A DNA stretch of 10,504 bases, taken from Gammaproteobacteria bacterium RBG_16_37_9 (GTDB taxonomy: Bacteria > Pseudomonadota > Gammaproteobacteria > UBA9339). The DNA is taken from positions 35,399-45,902 of the forward strand of contig MGXJ01000060.1 of the NCBI GenBank assembly GCA_001801345.1, written 5' to 3'. Of the stretch, positions 1 to 6,880 are shown one piece after another; the first letter of the stretch is position 1, and the number at the start of each line of letters is the position of its first letter. The notes under the pieces are model-generated. The model did no database searches. It was given only the letters and a program-made list of their open reading frames with translations, and was not told the origin of the DNA. The position numbers were made by a program, and so were the translations under genes.

Positions 1-728
1 TGCGTGATGAAAACCAGCTGCATGCTGCAGTAGTAGAATTAGTTGCACTTGACAATGCCCAAATAAAATATTCAACTGTCCAAAATTGGTATCCTGGTGA
101 TAAAAAAGGCAAAGGCGGTATTTATAATTTTGTTACCAAAAGAGGAGAATGTCGCGGAGTTAATTCAAAAATTTCCTGGACCCAAGTTGAAACCGGTTCT
201 GCTATTACTTGGAAATATCCAAGCACAATTTTACGCGGAAATAATTCAGCTAGCGAATTTTACTCAGTAGCATTATCAAATAATCTACAACAAGCAGATA
301 CCGGCACCAAAATGATCCATATCGGAAAAAACACTAAAAGCGTAATTATTGCCAAAGGAATTGCAGCTGGTTTTGGGCAAAACACCTATCGCGGACTAGT
401 AAAAATACTGCCTTCAGCACAAAATGCTCGCAATCATACTCAATGCGATTCACTACTTTTAGGTGATAAGTGTGGCGCCCACACCTTCCCTAAAATTTCG
501 GTAAAAAATAAAACTGCTGTTGTCGAACATGAAGCTTCGGTCACTAAAATCAGCGAAGATCAATTATTTTATTGTCGCCAACGCAACATCAAAAAAGAAG
601 ATGCAATCTCAATGATAGTAAACGGCTTTTGTCGCTTGGTATTTCAAAAATTACCAATGGAATTTGCGGTAGAAGCGTATAAATTAATAGGGGTTAGTTT
701 AGAGGGTATCGAACATGCTGAAGATTAA
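1..728 (+). CDS. sufB: Fe-S cluster assembly scaffold SufB, C-terminal half (5' end outside window)
   Basis: SufB is the core scaffold of the SufBC2D complex, where Fe-S clusters are built in the cytoplasm before transfer to apo-proteins. The frame is open from base 3 to the TAA at 726-728, giving 241 codons against about 480-495 for the whole protein, so roughly the N-terminal half lies upstream of the window. The visible part is the right-handed beta-helix and C-terminal helical region. Diagnostic stretches include WYPGDKKGKGGIYNFVTKRG, RGVNSKISWTQVETGSAITW, ARNHTQCDSLLLGDKCGAHTFP and EDQLFYCRQR. The Cys codon at 471-473 in DKCGAHTFP corresponds to the conserved catalytic Cys405 of E. coli SufB. 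An internal ATG at 312 is not the real start, because homology continues unbroken upstream. The 3' end overlaps sufC by 14 nt, implying translational coupling. No damage is seen in the visible part. Confidence 0.95.
   Translation, partial: RDENQLHAAVVELVALDNAQIKYSTVQNWYPGDKKGKGGIYNFVTKRGECRGVNSKISWTQVETGSAITWKYPSTILRGNNSASEFYSVALSNNLQQADTGTKMIHIGKNTKSVIIAKGIAAGFGQNTYRGLVKILPSAQNARNHTQCDSLLLGDKCGAHTFPKISVKNKTAVVEHEASVTKISEDQLFYCRQRNIKKEDAISMIVNGFCRLVFQKLPMEFAVEAYKLIGVSLEGIEHAED
701..706 (+). promoter_or_regulatory. Shine-Dalgarno of sufC inside sufB
   Basis: AGAGGG lies 8 nt before the ATG at 715, within the sufB coding sequence. It supports the overlapping start of sufC and translational coupling of the two genes. 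Confidence 0.55.
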
Positions 729-1458
729 AAATTTACATGCAAAAGTAGACGGCAAAGAGATTCTTCGCGGCATTAATCTTGAAATTAATCCAGGCGAAAT
801 TCATGCTATCATGGGCCCAAATGGCTCAGGTAAAAGCACTTTAGCAAACATTCTAGTTGGCAAAGAAAGTTTTGAAATTATCTCTGGCTCTGTAGAATTT
901 CTAGGTAAAAATTTATTAACTATGCTACCAGAAGAACGCGCTAATTTAGGTTTATTCCTAGCTTTTCAATATCCGACTGAAATCGCTGGCGTAAATAATA
1001 TGTTTTTTTTAAAGACCGCTCTTAACAATTTACGCAAGCAACGAGGGCAAAATGAACTAGATGCTATAGATTTTATAAATTTAGTAAAAGCTAAATGCAA
1101 AACCATAGAAATCGACGAAGACTTTTTGCAACGCCCGGTCAATTTTGGTTTTTCCGGTGGGGAAAAAAAACGTAATGAAATTTTACAAATGCTTCTCCTT
1201 GAACCAACGTTAGCTATATTAGATGAACCAGATTCAGGACTAGACATTGATGCTTTACAAATCGTCGCCAAAGGAATTAACGCCTTCCGCTCCCCTGCAA
1301 GATCAATTATCTTAGTTACTCACTACCAACGCCTACTAAATTATGTTATTCCAGATTACATTCATATTTTATATAATGGCGAAATTATAAAATCCGGCGG
1401 CAAAGAATTAGCCCATGAACTAGAACAAAAAGGATATAATTGGATTGAAACACGGTAG
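715..1458 (+). CDS. sufC: Fe-S cluster assembly ATPase SufC
   Basis: SufC is the ABC-type ATPase of the SufBC2D scaffold. ATP binding drives its dimerisation and rearranges SufB/SufD for cluster assembly; it is cytoplasmic, not a transporter. The 247 residues match the family's usual length of about 248. Visible motifs are Walker A GPNGSGKST (residues 34-42, K40), the Q-loop region AFQYPTE (83-89), the signature FSGGEKKR (146-153), Walker B LAILDEPDSGLD (167-178, catalytic E171), and the switch His in VTHYQRLL (H203). The SufC-typical C-terminus LEQKGYNW is present. The start at 715 overlaps sufB and has a fair ribosome binding site. In most genomes sufD and sufS follow; here the TAG stop (1456-1458) is contributed by a palindromic repeat, and the next gene is mutS. 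SufD must therefore be encoded elsewhere or be absent. Confidence 0.97.
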   Translation: MLKIKNLHAKVDGKEILRGINLEINPGEIHAIMGPNGSGKSTLANILVGKESFEIISGSVEFLGKNLLTMLPEERANLGLFLAFQYPTEIAGVNNMFFLKTALNNLRKQRGQNELDAIDFINLVKAKCKTIEIDEDFLQRPVNFGFSGGEKKRNEILQMLLLEPTLAILDEPDSGLDIDALQIVAKGINAFRSPARSIILVTHYQRLLNYVIPDYIHILYNGEIIKSGGKELAHELEQKGYNWIETR

Positions 1459-1553
1459 CCGCAAGCTGGTAGCCGCAGACTTTAGTCTGCGTTTTCGAGC
1501 AACGCAAGCTAAAGTTTACCCCGTTATGTTTCTAAACGGGGCTTGCGGCTACC
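1454..1553. repeat. REP-like composite palindromic element between sufC and mutS
   Basis: The element is bounded by perfect 13-bp inverted repeats: GGTAGCCGCAAGC (1454-1466) and GCTTGCGGCTACC (1541-1553). The left side carries a second direct copy of GGTAGCCGCA (1468-1477) that leads into a tight hairpin, GCAGACT-TT-AGTCTGC (1475-1490). The right side carries a nested hairpin, CCCCGTT (1519-1525) with AACGGGG (1535-1541), and GCAAGC (1504-1509) can alternatively pair with GCTTGC (1541-1546). The organisation resembles a pair of REP units in opposite orientation. The element's third to fifth bases (TAG) are the sufC stop codon. As RNA it could stabilise or terminate the sufBC transcript; that role is inference. 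No transposase is present, so it would be a non-autonomous element. Confidence 0.75.
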
Positions 1554-1590
1554 ACTTAATTGATAGATATTTTATTTAAAAAATTTGGCA

Positions 1591-4179
1591 ATGGAACAAC
1601 ATAACACCACTCCACCTCATACTCCCGGGATGCAGCAATACTTAAAAATTAAAGCTGAACATCCCAACATGCTGCTTTTTTACCGCATGGGAGATTTTTA
1701 TGAATTATTCTATGAAGACGCCCATAAAGCTGCAAAATTACTATCAATTACACTAACCTCGCGCGGCCAATCAAATGGCAAACCCATCCCAATGGCCGGC
1801 ATACCATATCACGCTGCTGAATCTTATTTGGCTAAATTAGTTAAACTAGGAGAATCAATAGCGATTTGTGAACAAATCGGCGACCCTGCAACATCCAAAG
1901 GCCCGGTCGATCGCAAAGTAGTCCGCATTATTACACCGGGAACAGTTACTGACGAAGCATTACTAGAAGAAAAACAAGATAATTTATTAGTTGCTGTTCA
2001 CTGCGCCGGCCAAAACCAAAAATGCAATAAGATAGGCCTCGCATCATTAGATCTAACCAGTGGTAAGTTAACTATTTCACAAGTTACAAATATAGAAGCA
2101 CTACTAGGAGAACTCGAACGATTAAAACCAGTAGAATTACTAATCAGCGAAGAATCTCCATATCTTAAATTATTAAATTTACCAGGATTAAGGCGTCGAC
2201 CACCATGGGAATTTGAACATGCTCAAGCCATGCGTTTATTAACTCAACAATTTAAAACTCAGGATCTGGGCGGTTTTGGTTGTGAAGATCTACCAATAGC
2301 GATTGCTGCTTGTGGTTGTCTTTTACAATACGTTAAAGATACTCAACGAACAGCATTGCCACATATTTTAGGGTTAAATATCGAACGACGCGAAGACAGC
2401 GTAATTCTCGATGCAACCACCCAACGCAACTTAGAACTAGTAAATAATTTACAAGGTGGAACGAACAATACTCTTGCTGACATCCTTGATCAAACAGCTA
2501 CCTCTATGGGTAGCAGATTATTACGTCGCTGGTTAAAACGCCCTTTGTATAATCAGGAAGTTTTGTTTGAACGCCAAGAAGCTATCAGCGATCTACAAGC
2601 AACTCAAGTTATCAATGAGCTCTACTCCACCTTACGCAACATTGGCGATATTGAACGAATTCTTGCGCGTATTGCTTTGAAATCCGCTCGTCCTCGTGAT
2701 CTAGTGCAATTGCGTTATGCTTTATTTTTATTGCCAAAAATTCACGAACATCTTGCACCATGCACTTCAACAAAAATAAAAGAATTGCAAAAAAAGATGG
2801 GTGAATTTCCCGAGCTTTTTAATTTGCTCAATAATGCAATAGTTGAAAACCCTCCTGTAATAATTCGCGATGGTGGAGTAATTGCAGCTGGCTACCATAA
2901 GGAACTCGATGAAATAAGAAATTTGAGCAAGCATGCCGATCAATTTCTCATCAGTCTAGAAACTCAAGAAAAAGAACGCACCGGCATTACCACTTTAAAA
3001 GTAGGATATAACCGCATCCATGGCTACTACATAGAAATTAGCCGCATCCAAGCCACTCAAGCGCCAATAGAATATATTCGTCGTCAAACTCTAAAAAATG
3101 CTGAACGTTTTATCACGCCACAATTAAAAGAATTTGAAGATAAAATTCTCAGCAGTCGCAGTCGCGCTTTAACTCTAGAAAAAAGCATCTATGAAGAAAT
3201 CCTAGAACAACTTTGTCAACATCTGCAACCATTACAAACTATGGCAACAGCATTGTCTGAATTAGATGTGCTAAATAATCTAGCCGAAAGAGCAACAACA
3301 CTTAAATTGGTAAAACCAAAATTTACTAACAATGTAGGAATTCATATTGAAGCCGGACGACATTTAATAGTAGAACAATGTATTGAAGATCCTTTTGTGC
3401 CAAATGATACTGAGTTAAATAGCAACCATAGTTTATTAATTATCACCGGCCCAAATATGGGCGGGAAATCAACTTACATGCGGCAAGTAGCATTAATAAC
3501 AATTCTTGCTTATATCGGCAGTTTTGTTCCAGCAAAAAAAGTGGTTATAGGACCAATTGATAGAATTTTTACTCGCATCGGAGCAGTGGATGATTTAGCT
3601 AGCGGCCGCTCAACTTTTATGGTTGAGATGACTGAGACTGCAAATATCCTAAATAATGCTACCTCACATAGTTTGGTGCTCATGGATGAAATTGGCCGTG
3701 GCACTAGCACTTTTGATGGCTTGTCTCTTGCTTGGGCAACTGCTAGTCACTTAGCTACTAAAATTCAAGCTTTAACTTTATTTGCTACTCATTACTTTGA
3801 ACTCACTCATTTGCCAAAAATAATTCCCAATATCATCAACATTCATTTAGATGCAATCGAACATGAAGATAAAATTGTATTTCTACATGCTGTTAACGAT
3901 GGCCCAGCAAATAAAAGTTATGGTCTACAAGTAGCGCAACTTGCAGGGATTCCAGCCAAAGTAATAAATGAAGCTAAACAAAAATTAAATCAACTTGAAA
4001 ATTACTCTGAAGCAGCAGATTTTGCTTCTTCGAATAATTTTGAACAAAATTCGACACTAGATCAAAATCCTAAACAAAGCGAGCTCATTTTAAAATTGCA
4101 ATCGATAGATCCTAACAATTTTACTCCAAAAGAAGCTTTGGAGTTATTGTTTAAATTGCATAATTCCTCCACTGAATAA
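1591..4179 (+). CDS. mutS: DNA mismatch repair ATPase MutS
   Basis: MutS recognises base mismatches and small loops and recruits MutL in post-replicative repair. From the ATG at 1591 the product has 862 residues (E. coli 853). Domains run in the usual order. The N-terminal mismatch-reading domain has the F-x-E motif in GDFYELF at F36/E38, the same numbers as in E. coli. Connector and lever/clamp regions follow. The ATPase domain has Walker A GPNMGGKST (620-628), Walker B LVLMDEIGRGTSTFDG (D699/E700) and the conserved ATHYFELTHL. A C-terminal tail ends in the tetramerisation-type segment TPKEALELLFKL, preceded by QSELI (829-833), a possible beta-clamp binding site. A TTG two codons upstream (1585) is possible, but the F36 match favours ATG 1591. 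No clear Shine-Dalgarno precedes either start. The gene stands alone between two repeat elements, with no recognisable operon partner. Confidence 0.97.
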   Translation: MEQHNTTPPHTPGMQQYLKIKAEHPNMLLFYRMGDFYELFYEDAHKAAKLLSITLTSRGQSNGKPIPMAGIPYHAAESYLAKLVKLGESIAICEQIGDPATSKGPVDRKVVRIITPGTVTDEALLEEKQDNLLVAVHCAGQNQKCNKIGLASLDLTSGKLTISQVTNIEALLGELERLKPVELLISEESPYLKLLNLPGLRRRPPWEFEHAQAMRLLTQQFKTQDLGGFGCEDLPIAIAACGCLLQYVKDTQRTALPHILGLNIERREDSVILDATTQRNLELVNNLQGGTNNTLADILDQTATSMGSRLLRRWLKRPLYNQEVLFERQEAISDLQATQVINELYSTLRNIGDIERILARIALKSARPRDLVQLRYALFLLPKIHEHLAPCTSTKIKELQKKMGEFPELFNLLNNAIVENPPVIIRDGGVIAAGYHKELDEIRNLSKHADQFLISLETQEKERTGITTLKVGYNRIHGYYIEISRIQATQAPIEYIRRQTLKNAERFITPQLKEFEDKILSSRSRALTLEKSIYEEILEQLCQHLQPLQTMATALSELDVLNNLAERATTLKLVKPKFTNNVGIHIEAGRHLIVEQCIEDPFVPNDTELNSNHSLLIITGPNMGGKSTYMRQVALITILAYIGSFVPAKKVVIGPIDRIFTRIGAVDDLASGRSTFMVEMTETANILNNATSHSLVLMDEIGRGTSTFDGLSLAWATASHLATKIQALTLFATHYFELTHLPKIIPNIINIHLDAIEHEDKIVFLHAVNDGPANKSYGLQVAQLAGIPAKVINEAKQKLNQLENYSEAADFASSNNFEQNSTLDQNPKQSELILKLQSIDPNNFTPKEALELLFKLHNSSTE

Positions 4180-4200
4180 CAACAGACAAAAACCGTGTTT

Positions 4201-4382
4201 GTCATTCTCGGACAAGCCTTTTTTGTCATCCTCGGACAAGCGAAGCGCAGATCCGAGAATGTTATACTTTTTTTGTCATCCTCGGGCTTGACCCGAGGAT
4301 CTTATAATTAATACTAGATTCTCGGGTCTTTGCCCGAGAATGACAGAATGGTGTAAAGATTCTCGGGTCAAGCCCGAGGATG
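4201..4382. repeat. Cluster of TCTCGGG/CCCGAGA palindromic repeats between mutS and the kinase-like gene
   Basis: The 221-bp convergent intergenic region is almost filled with short hairpin repeats. They are a truncated unit at 4201-4218; an imperfect hairpin CTCGGA (4231-4236) with TCCGAG (4252-4257); ATCCTCGGG/CCCGAGGAT (4278-4286 with 4292-4300); ATTCTCGGG/CCCGAGAAT (4318-4326 with 4333-4341); and a further unit at 4359-4381 with one arm ATTCTCGGG and the other CCCGAGGAT. Units are commonly flanked by GTCAT or ATGAC. Bases 4225-4360 recur in inverted orientation at 9028-9163. Lying between the mutS stop (4179) and the convergent gene's stop (4401), the hairpins could end transcription in both directions, but none has a strong adjacent U-tract. 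Confidence 0.85.
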
Positions 4383-4400
4383 ACAACGCTGAAAATTATT

Positions 4401-6449
4401 TTAAAACATGTGTGGGGATCCATTAAAAGTAGAAGTCTCTATCTCAGGTTTGCTTGACAATTTTTCTTTTAATTCTTTATCAGAAATAACTGAGGCACTT
4501 ATTCCCAACTTACGCAAACATACAATGGCATTTTGTAGCTTTGCTGGTGCAGTTTCATCATCGGTATTTTTACGATATGCCAGCAATGCCTTCTCAAAAT
4601 TTTGAATCTTGGTAGCGGGGTTCCCAAAAAAATTGCCATGAATCTTTAATGTTCCTTCACTGAGCTTCTTAATAAGCGGATCAACTAACCCTGGAACTTC
4701 TTTAGCAACCATGTAAATATATTTTTCTTGCGCAATCTTACTAGCATCTTCAACAGAGATATCTAAACCCAGATCTTTCTTTAAGATAGCACAAATATCA
4801 CCTGGAGACTTGGAAGCATCGATTTTTCTAAGTGTTTCTTCAAGATTTTCTTTGGTTACATTTAGTGAAAAAGATATACCGCTTTTTTTGATTGCTTCAA
4901 GCAATAGTGCGTGCCTGGGCTTACTGACGCGGACTTGTTCTTCTAGAGCTCTAATTTTTGCGGCACCAACCCTAATTTTTAATTCTATTGCTGTCCAGTT
5001 TTTCGTGACAATTTCAAATTCTTCCTTGGTTAAATTTTTTTTCAAGTCTTCTTTAAGAGTTGTCCATATATCTTTCTCTTCCAACAACTCTCTAAAACTA
5101 TTAAGCTGGAGGGCTGCATTGAGCAACTCTAGTCTTCGTGCCTCCAAAATAGCAGGCGTTTTTCCTAATCTCTTGTCACAAACAGAACTGGCGAGTGTGC
5201 TTACAGCCCGCTCACGCAAATCCTGTGGAATAAAAATTAACTTTAGCCACTCGATTTGTGTCTGTTTTTGAAATTCTTCGTTCTTTTTAAGGGATGAATA
5301 CCTTCGCGCCTCATCTTCACTATACATCTTTGGCACTTTTTCAGGAGTAAACTTTTTTGCAAAAACACCTCTAAATGTATTACTTGATGTAGGCCAATAC
5401 CAACATTTAAAATCTGGAAAATCTCTTAATCTTTGAGGGTTAATACTCCAATCATAACATTTTTTATCTTGGCCAAAAATTCCGCTTAAACTCTTGTCAT
5501 AATCCAACGAAGCAACGCCTAATTTCCCATCTTTATAACTAATACCAAAATTATCTTTGTGCCGATCCCAATCCTGAAAATAAAAAGCACTGCAAAGAGC
5601 TTTTGACATGATGTTAGAAATCGCTTCAATATTTACCGATTTTCTTTCTGTATCAATCAACTGCAATCTTTCTATTTCAGTATAAGAACCTAAAAGGTTT
5701 TTCTTCTCTTGGAGTTGTGTTTGAAGTGCTTTTGCCTTTTCAGGCTCTTCTCCGACCGGTCCCTCCTTAATTTCTTCAATACTTCTCTCCAGACTTTCAA
5801 TGACCTTTCTTAATTCTGAAATCCTTTCAGATATCCTTTTGTAAGGATCGGGGTCTTGAGCTAAATCCGACAACTGGCGCATTGATATAAAACCAGGGAT
5901 CGCCTCTACATACATCCCCTTAATTGATGATCCTTCTACAACTGTTTTTCCATGAGAAGTACAAGAACTACCTAATACATATCGGTAAAATTCAGCAGCA
6001 ACAATTTCTAGTTGTGCCACATCAGGCTTGGTTCTTTTAAAAAAAACTAACCCTCTGCTATCTTTTTGCCTTGCTTTTAGTGTTACATTAGCAGATGCAA
6101 CTGTGGTTTTGCCTTCCTCAATAACTAGTTGGTCTATAGTAACAACTGTTTTGGGCAATTTTTTCGGTTGTACTACAACACCAAAGTCCTGTTTCGACGC
6201 CCGTTTATGAAAATCATAAGTTGCTTGTAGTAACTGTTCTAAATAGAAAAATACCTGTTCGACATCTATAACTTTTTTTTCTTTGTAATCACGTAATAAC
6301 TTTGTAAAAACCTGCTCTTTATTTTCAATATAATCAATACTTGCTTGTTGTTCTTGGGATTTAGTTTTAGCCATTCCTTCTAAACAAGCGGTTGTTATTG
6401 ACTTCAATAAGATATCTAAATCAGGCAAGTGTTTTATCTCTGGCACCAT
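4401..6449 (-). CDS. Orphan protein with PI4-kinase/HipA-like atypical kinase motifs
   Basis: This is a 682-residue soluble protein with no signal peptide or membrane segment. I do not recognise the family by name. Residues 132-160 have the shape of a kinase N-lobe: RGLVFFKRTKP (candidate ATP-binding K138) followed by a helix with E148/E153. Residues 178-188 (GMYVEAIPGFI) resemble a hinge. Residues 203-262 are highly charged and heptad-like (coiled coil), inserted before the catalytic part. Residues 288-303 contain DWDRHKDNFGI, a D-x-H-x-x-N catalytic loop (D295, H297, N300), followed by LDYDKSL (D316) at the metal-binding Asp position. This motif pair is typical of the PI3/PI4-kinase and HipA-like superfamily. 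Residues 380-682 are mostly helical, charged and unassigned. The start has a strong ribosome binding site. Large kinase-like orphans of this kind are common among host-directed effectors of intracellular gammaproteobacteria, but secretion is not shown. The substrate is unknown. Confidence 0.85.
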   Translation of the reverse strand: MVPEIKHLPDLDILLKSITTACLEGMAKTKSQEQQASIDYIENKEQVFTKLLRDYKEKKVIDVEQVFFYLEQLLQATYDFHKRASKQDFGVVVQPKKLPKTVVTIDQLVIEEGKTTVASANVTLKARQKDSRGLVFFKRTKPDVAQLEIVAAEFYRYVLGSSCTSHGKTVVEGSSIKGMYVEAIPGFISMRQLSDLAQDPDPYKRISERISELRKVIESLERSIEEIKEGPVGEEPEKAKALQTQLQEKKNLLGSYTEIERLQLIDTERKSVNIEAISNIMSKALCSAFYFQDWDRHKDNFGISYKDGKLGVASLDYDKSLSGIFGQDKKCYDWSINPQRLRDFPDFKCWYWPTSSNTFRGVFAKKFTPEKVPKMYSEDEARRYSSLKKNEEFQKQTQIEWLKLIFIPQDLRERAVSTLASSVCDKRLGKTPAILEARRLELLNAALQLNSFRELLEEKDIWTTLKEDLKKNLTKEEFEIVTKNWTAIELKIRVGAAKIRALEEQVRVSKPRHALLLEAIKKSGISFSLNVTKENLEETLRKIDASKSPGDICAILKKDLGLDISVEDASKIAQEKYIYMVAKEVPGLVDPLIKKLSEGTLKIHGNFFGNPATKIQNFEKALLAYRKNTDDETAPAKLQNAIVCLRKLGISASVISDKELKEKLSSKPEIETSTFNGSPHMF

Positions 6450-6454
6450 AAAAA

Positions 6455-6460
6455 CTCCTT
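6455..6460 (-). promoter_or_regulatory. Shine-Dalgarno of the kinase-like gene
   Basis: On the minus strand AAGGAG lies 5 nt before the ATG at 6447-6449. It fixes the start of the 682-residue protein. No convincing promoter was found upstream of it. Confidence 0.75.
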
Positions 6461-6582
6461 TTATTAGTTAGTTACGTATAACACTTAAAATCAACGCACA
6501 TTTTATCTCATTAAACAGATAAATACAGCCCTAGATTAAAGTAGCAACAACAAATAAAAACTATACATATACTAGAAAAAAT

Positions 6583-6611
6583 TTGCTGTCAGTGCCAAAT
6601 TTAGTTAGAAT
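6583..6611 (+). promoter_or_regulatory. Sigma70-type promoter of the SRP RNA gene
   Basis: A -35 box TTGCTG (6583-6588) and a -10 box TAGAAT (6606-6611) are separated by exactly 17 bp. A start six or seven bases after the -10 box falls at about 6618, the first base of the closing helix of the SRP RNA. This agreement supports both the promoter and the RNA 5' end. Confidence 0.7.
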
Positions 6612-6617
6612 CCGTTT

Positions 6618-6721
6618 GCCTTTTGCTGGTCCTTTTACAACGATATTTTGCCAACCCCGCCAGGTCTGGAAAGAAGCAACGGTAACAAAAGATTCGGGTG
6701 AAAAGTAAACTAGCAAGAGGC
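6618..6721 (+). ncRNA. ffs: Signal recognition particle 4.5S RNA (small bacterial SRP RNA)
   Basis: This RNA binds Ffh to form the signal recognition particle, which targets nascent membrane proteins to FtsY and the translocon. The diagnostic core is the Ffh-binding helix-8 tip. It has the sequence CCAGG-TCT-GGAA-AGA-AGCA (6660-6678), with a GGAA tetraloop (6668-6671) closed by TCT/AGA, and the asymmetric-loop bases AGG and AGCA in their usual places (E. coli has TCC-GGAA-GGA). The ends pair over 13 positions, GCCTTTTGCTGGT (6618-6630) with ACTAGCAAGAGGC (6709-6721), allowing G-U pairs. Further short stems lie between, such as CTTTT with AAAAG. At about 104 nt it is the size of the short form without an Alu domain (E. 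coli 114 nt). No clear intrinsic terminator follows. It is divergent from the kinase-like gene. Confidence 0.93.
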
Positions 6722-6863
6722 TTCATACTGGCTGTCCTACATTTATCACATTAGATTAACTTCCTTCTTCCTTCGTGCCGTTAACCAATTATATTGCATC
6801 ACGCGTAACAATAGTAGTAAAATGAACCCCGTTTATGGATGAAAAATGCATTATTTCTCAATA

Positions 6864-6880
6864 ATATAATTAAATTATAT
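6864..6880 (+). promoter_or_regulatory. A+T palindrome with TATAAT overlapping the start of the 447-residue gene
   Basis: ATATAATT (6864-6871) and AATTATAT (6873-6880) form a perfect palindrome around one base and reach into the ATG (6879-6881). It contains a consensus -10 hexamer TATAAT (6865-6870), but no fitting -35 box is visible. If it were the active -10, the transcript would begin at or next to the ATG. The A+T-rich background makes a chance match possible. Confidence 0.3.

Noticed and set aside
312..728. A separate 138-residue gene starting at ATG 312
   Set aside because: SufB homology is continuous from base 3, so this ATG is an internal Met of SufB.
966..1271. A 101-codon antisense frame inside sufC
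   Set aside because: It is a shadow of the sufC coding frame, with no ribosome binding site or protein-like features. The same applies to the frames antisense to mutS, the kinase-like gene, the 447-residue gene and fba.
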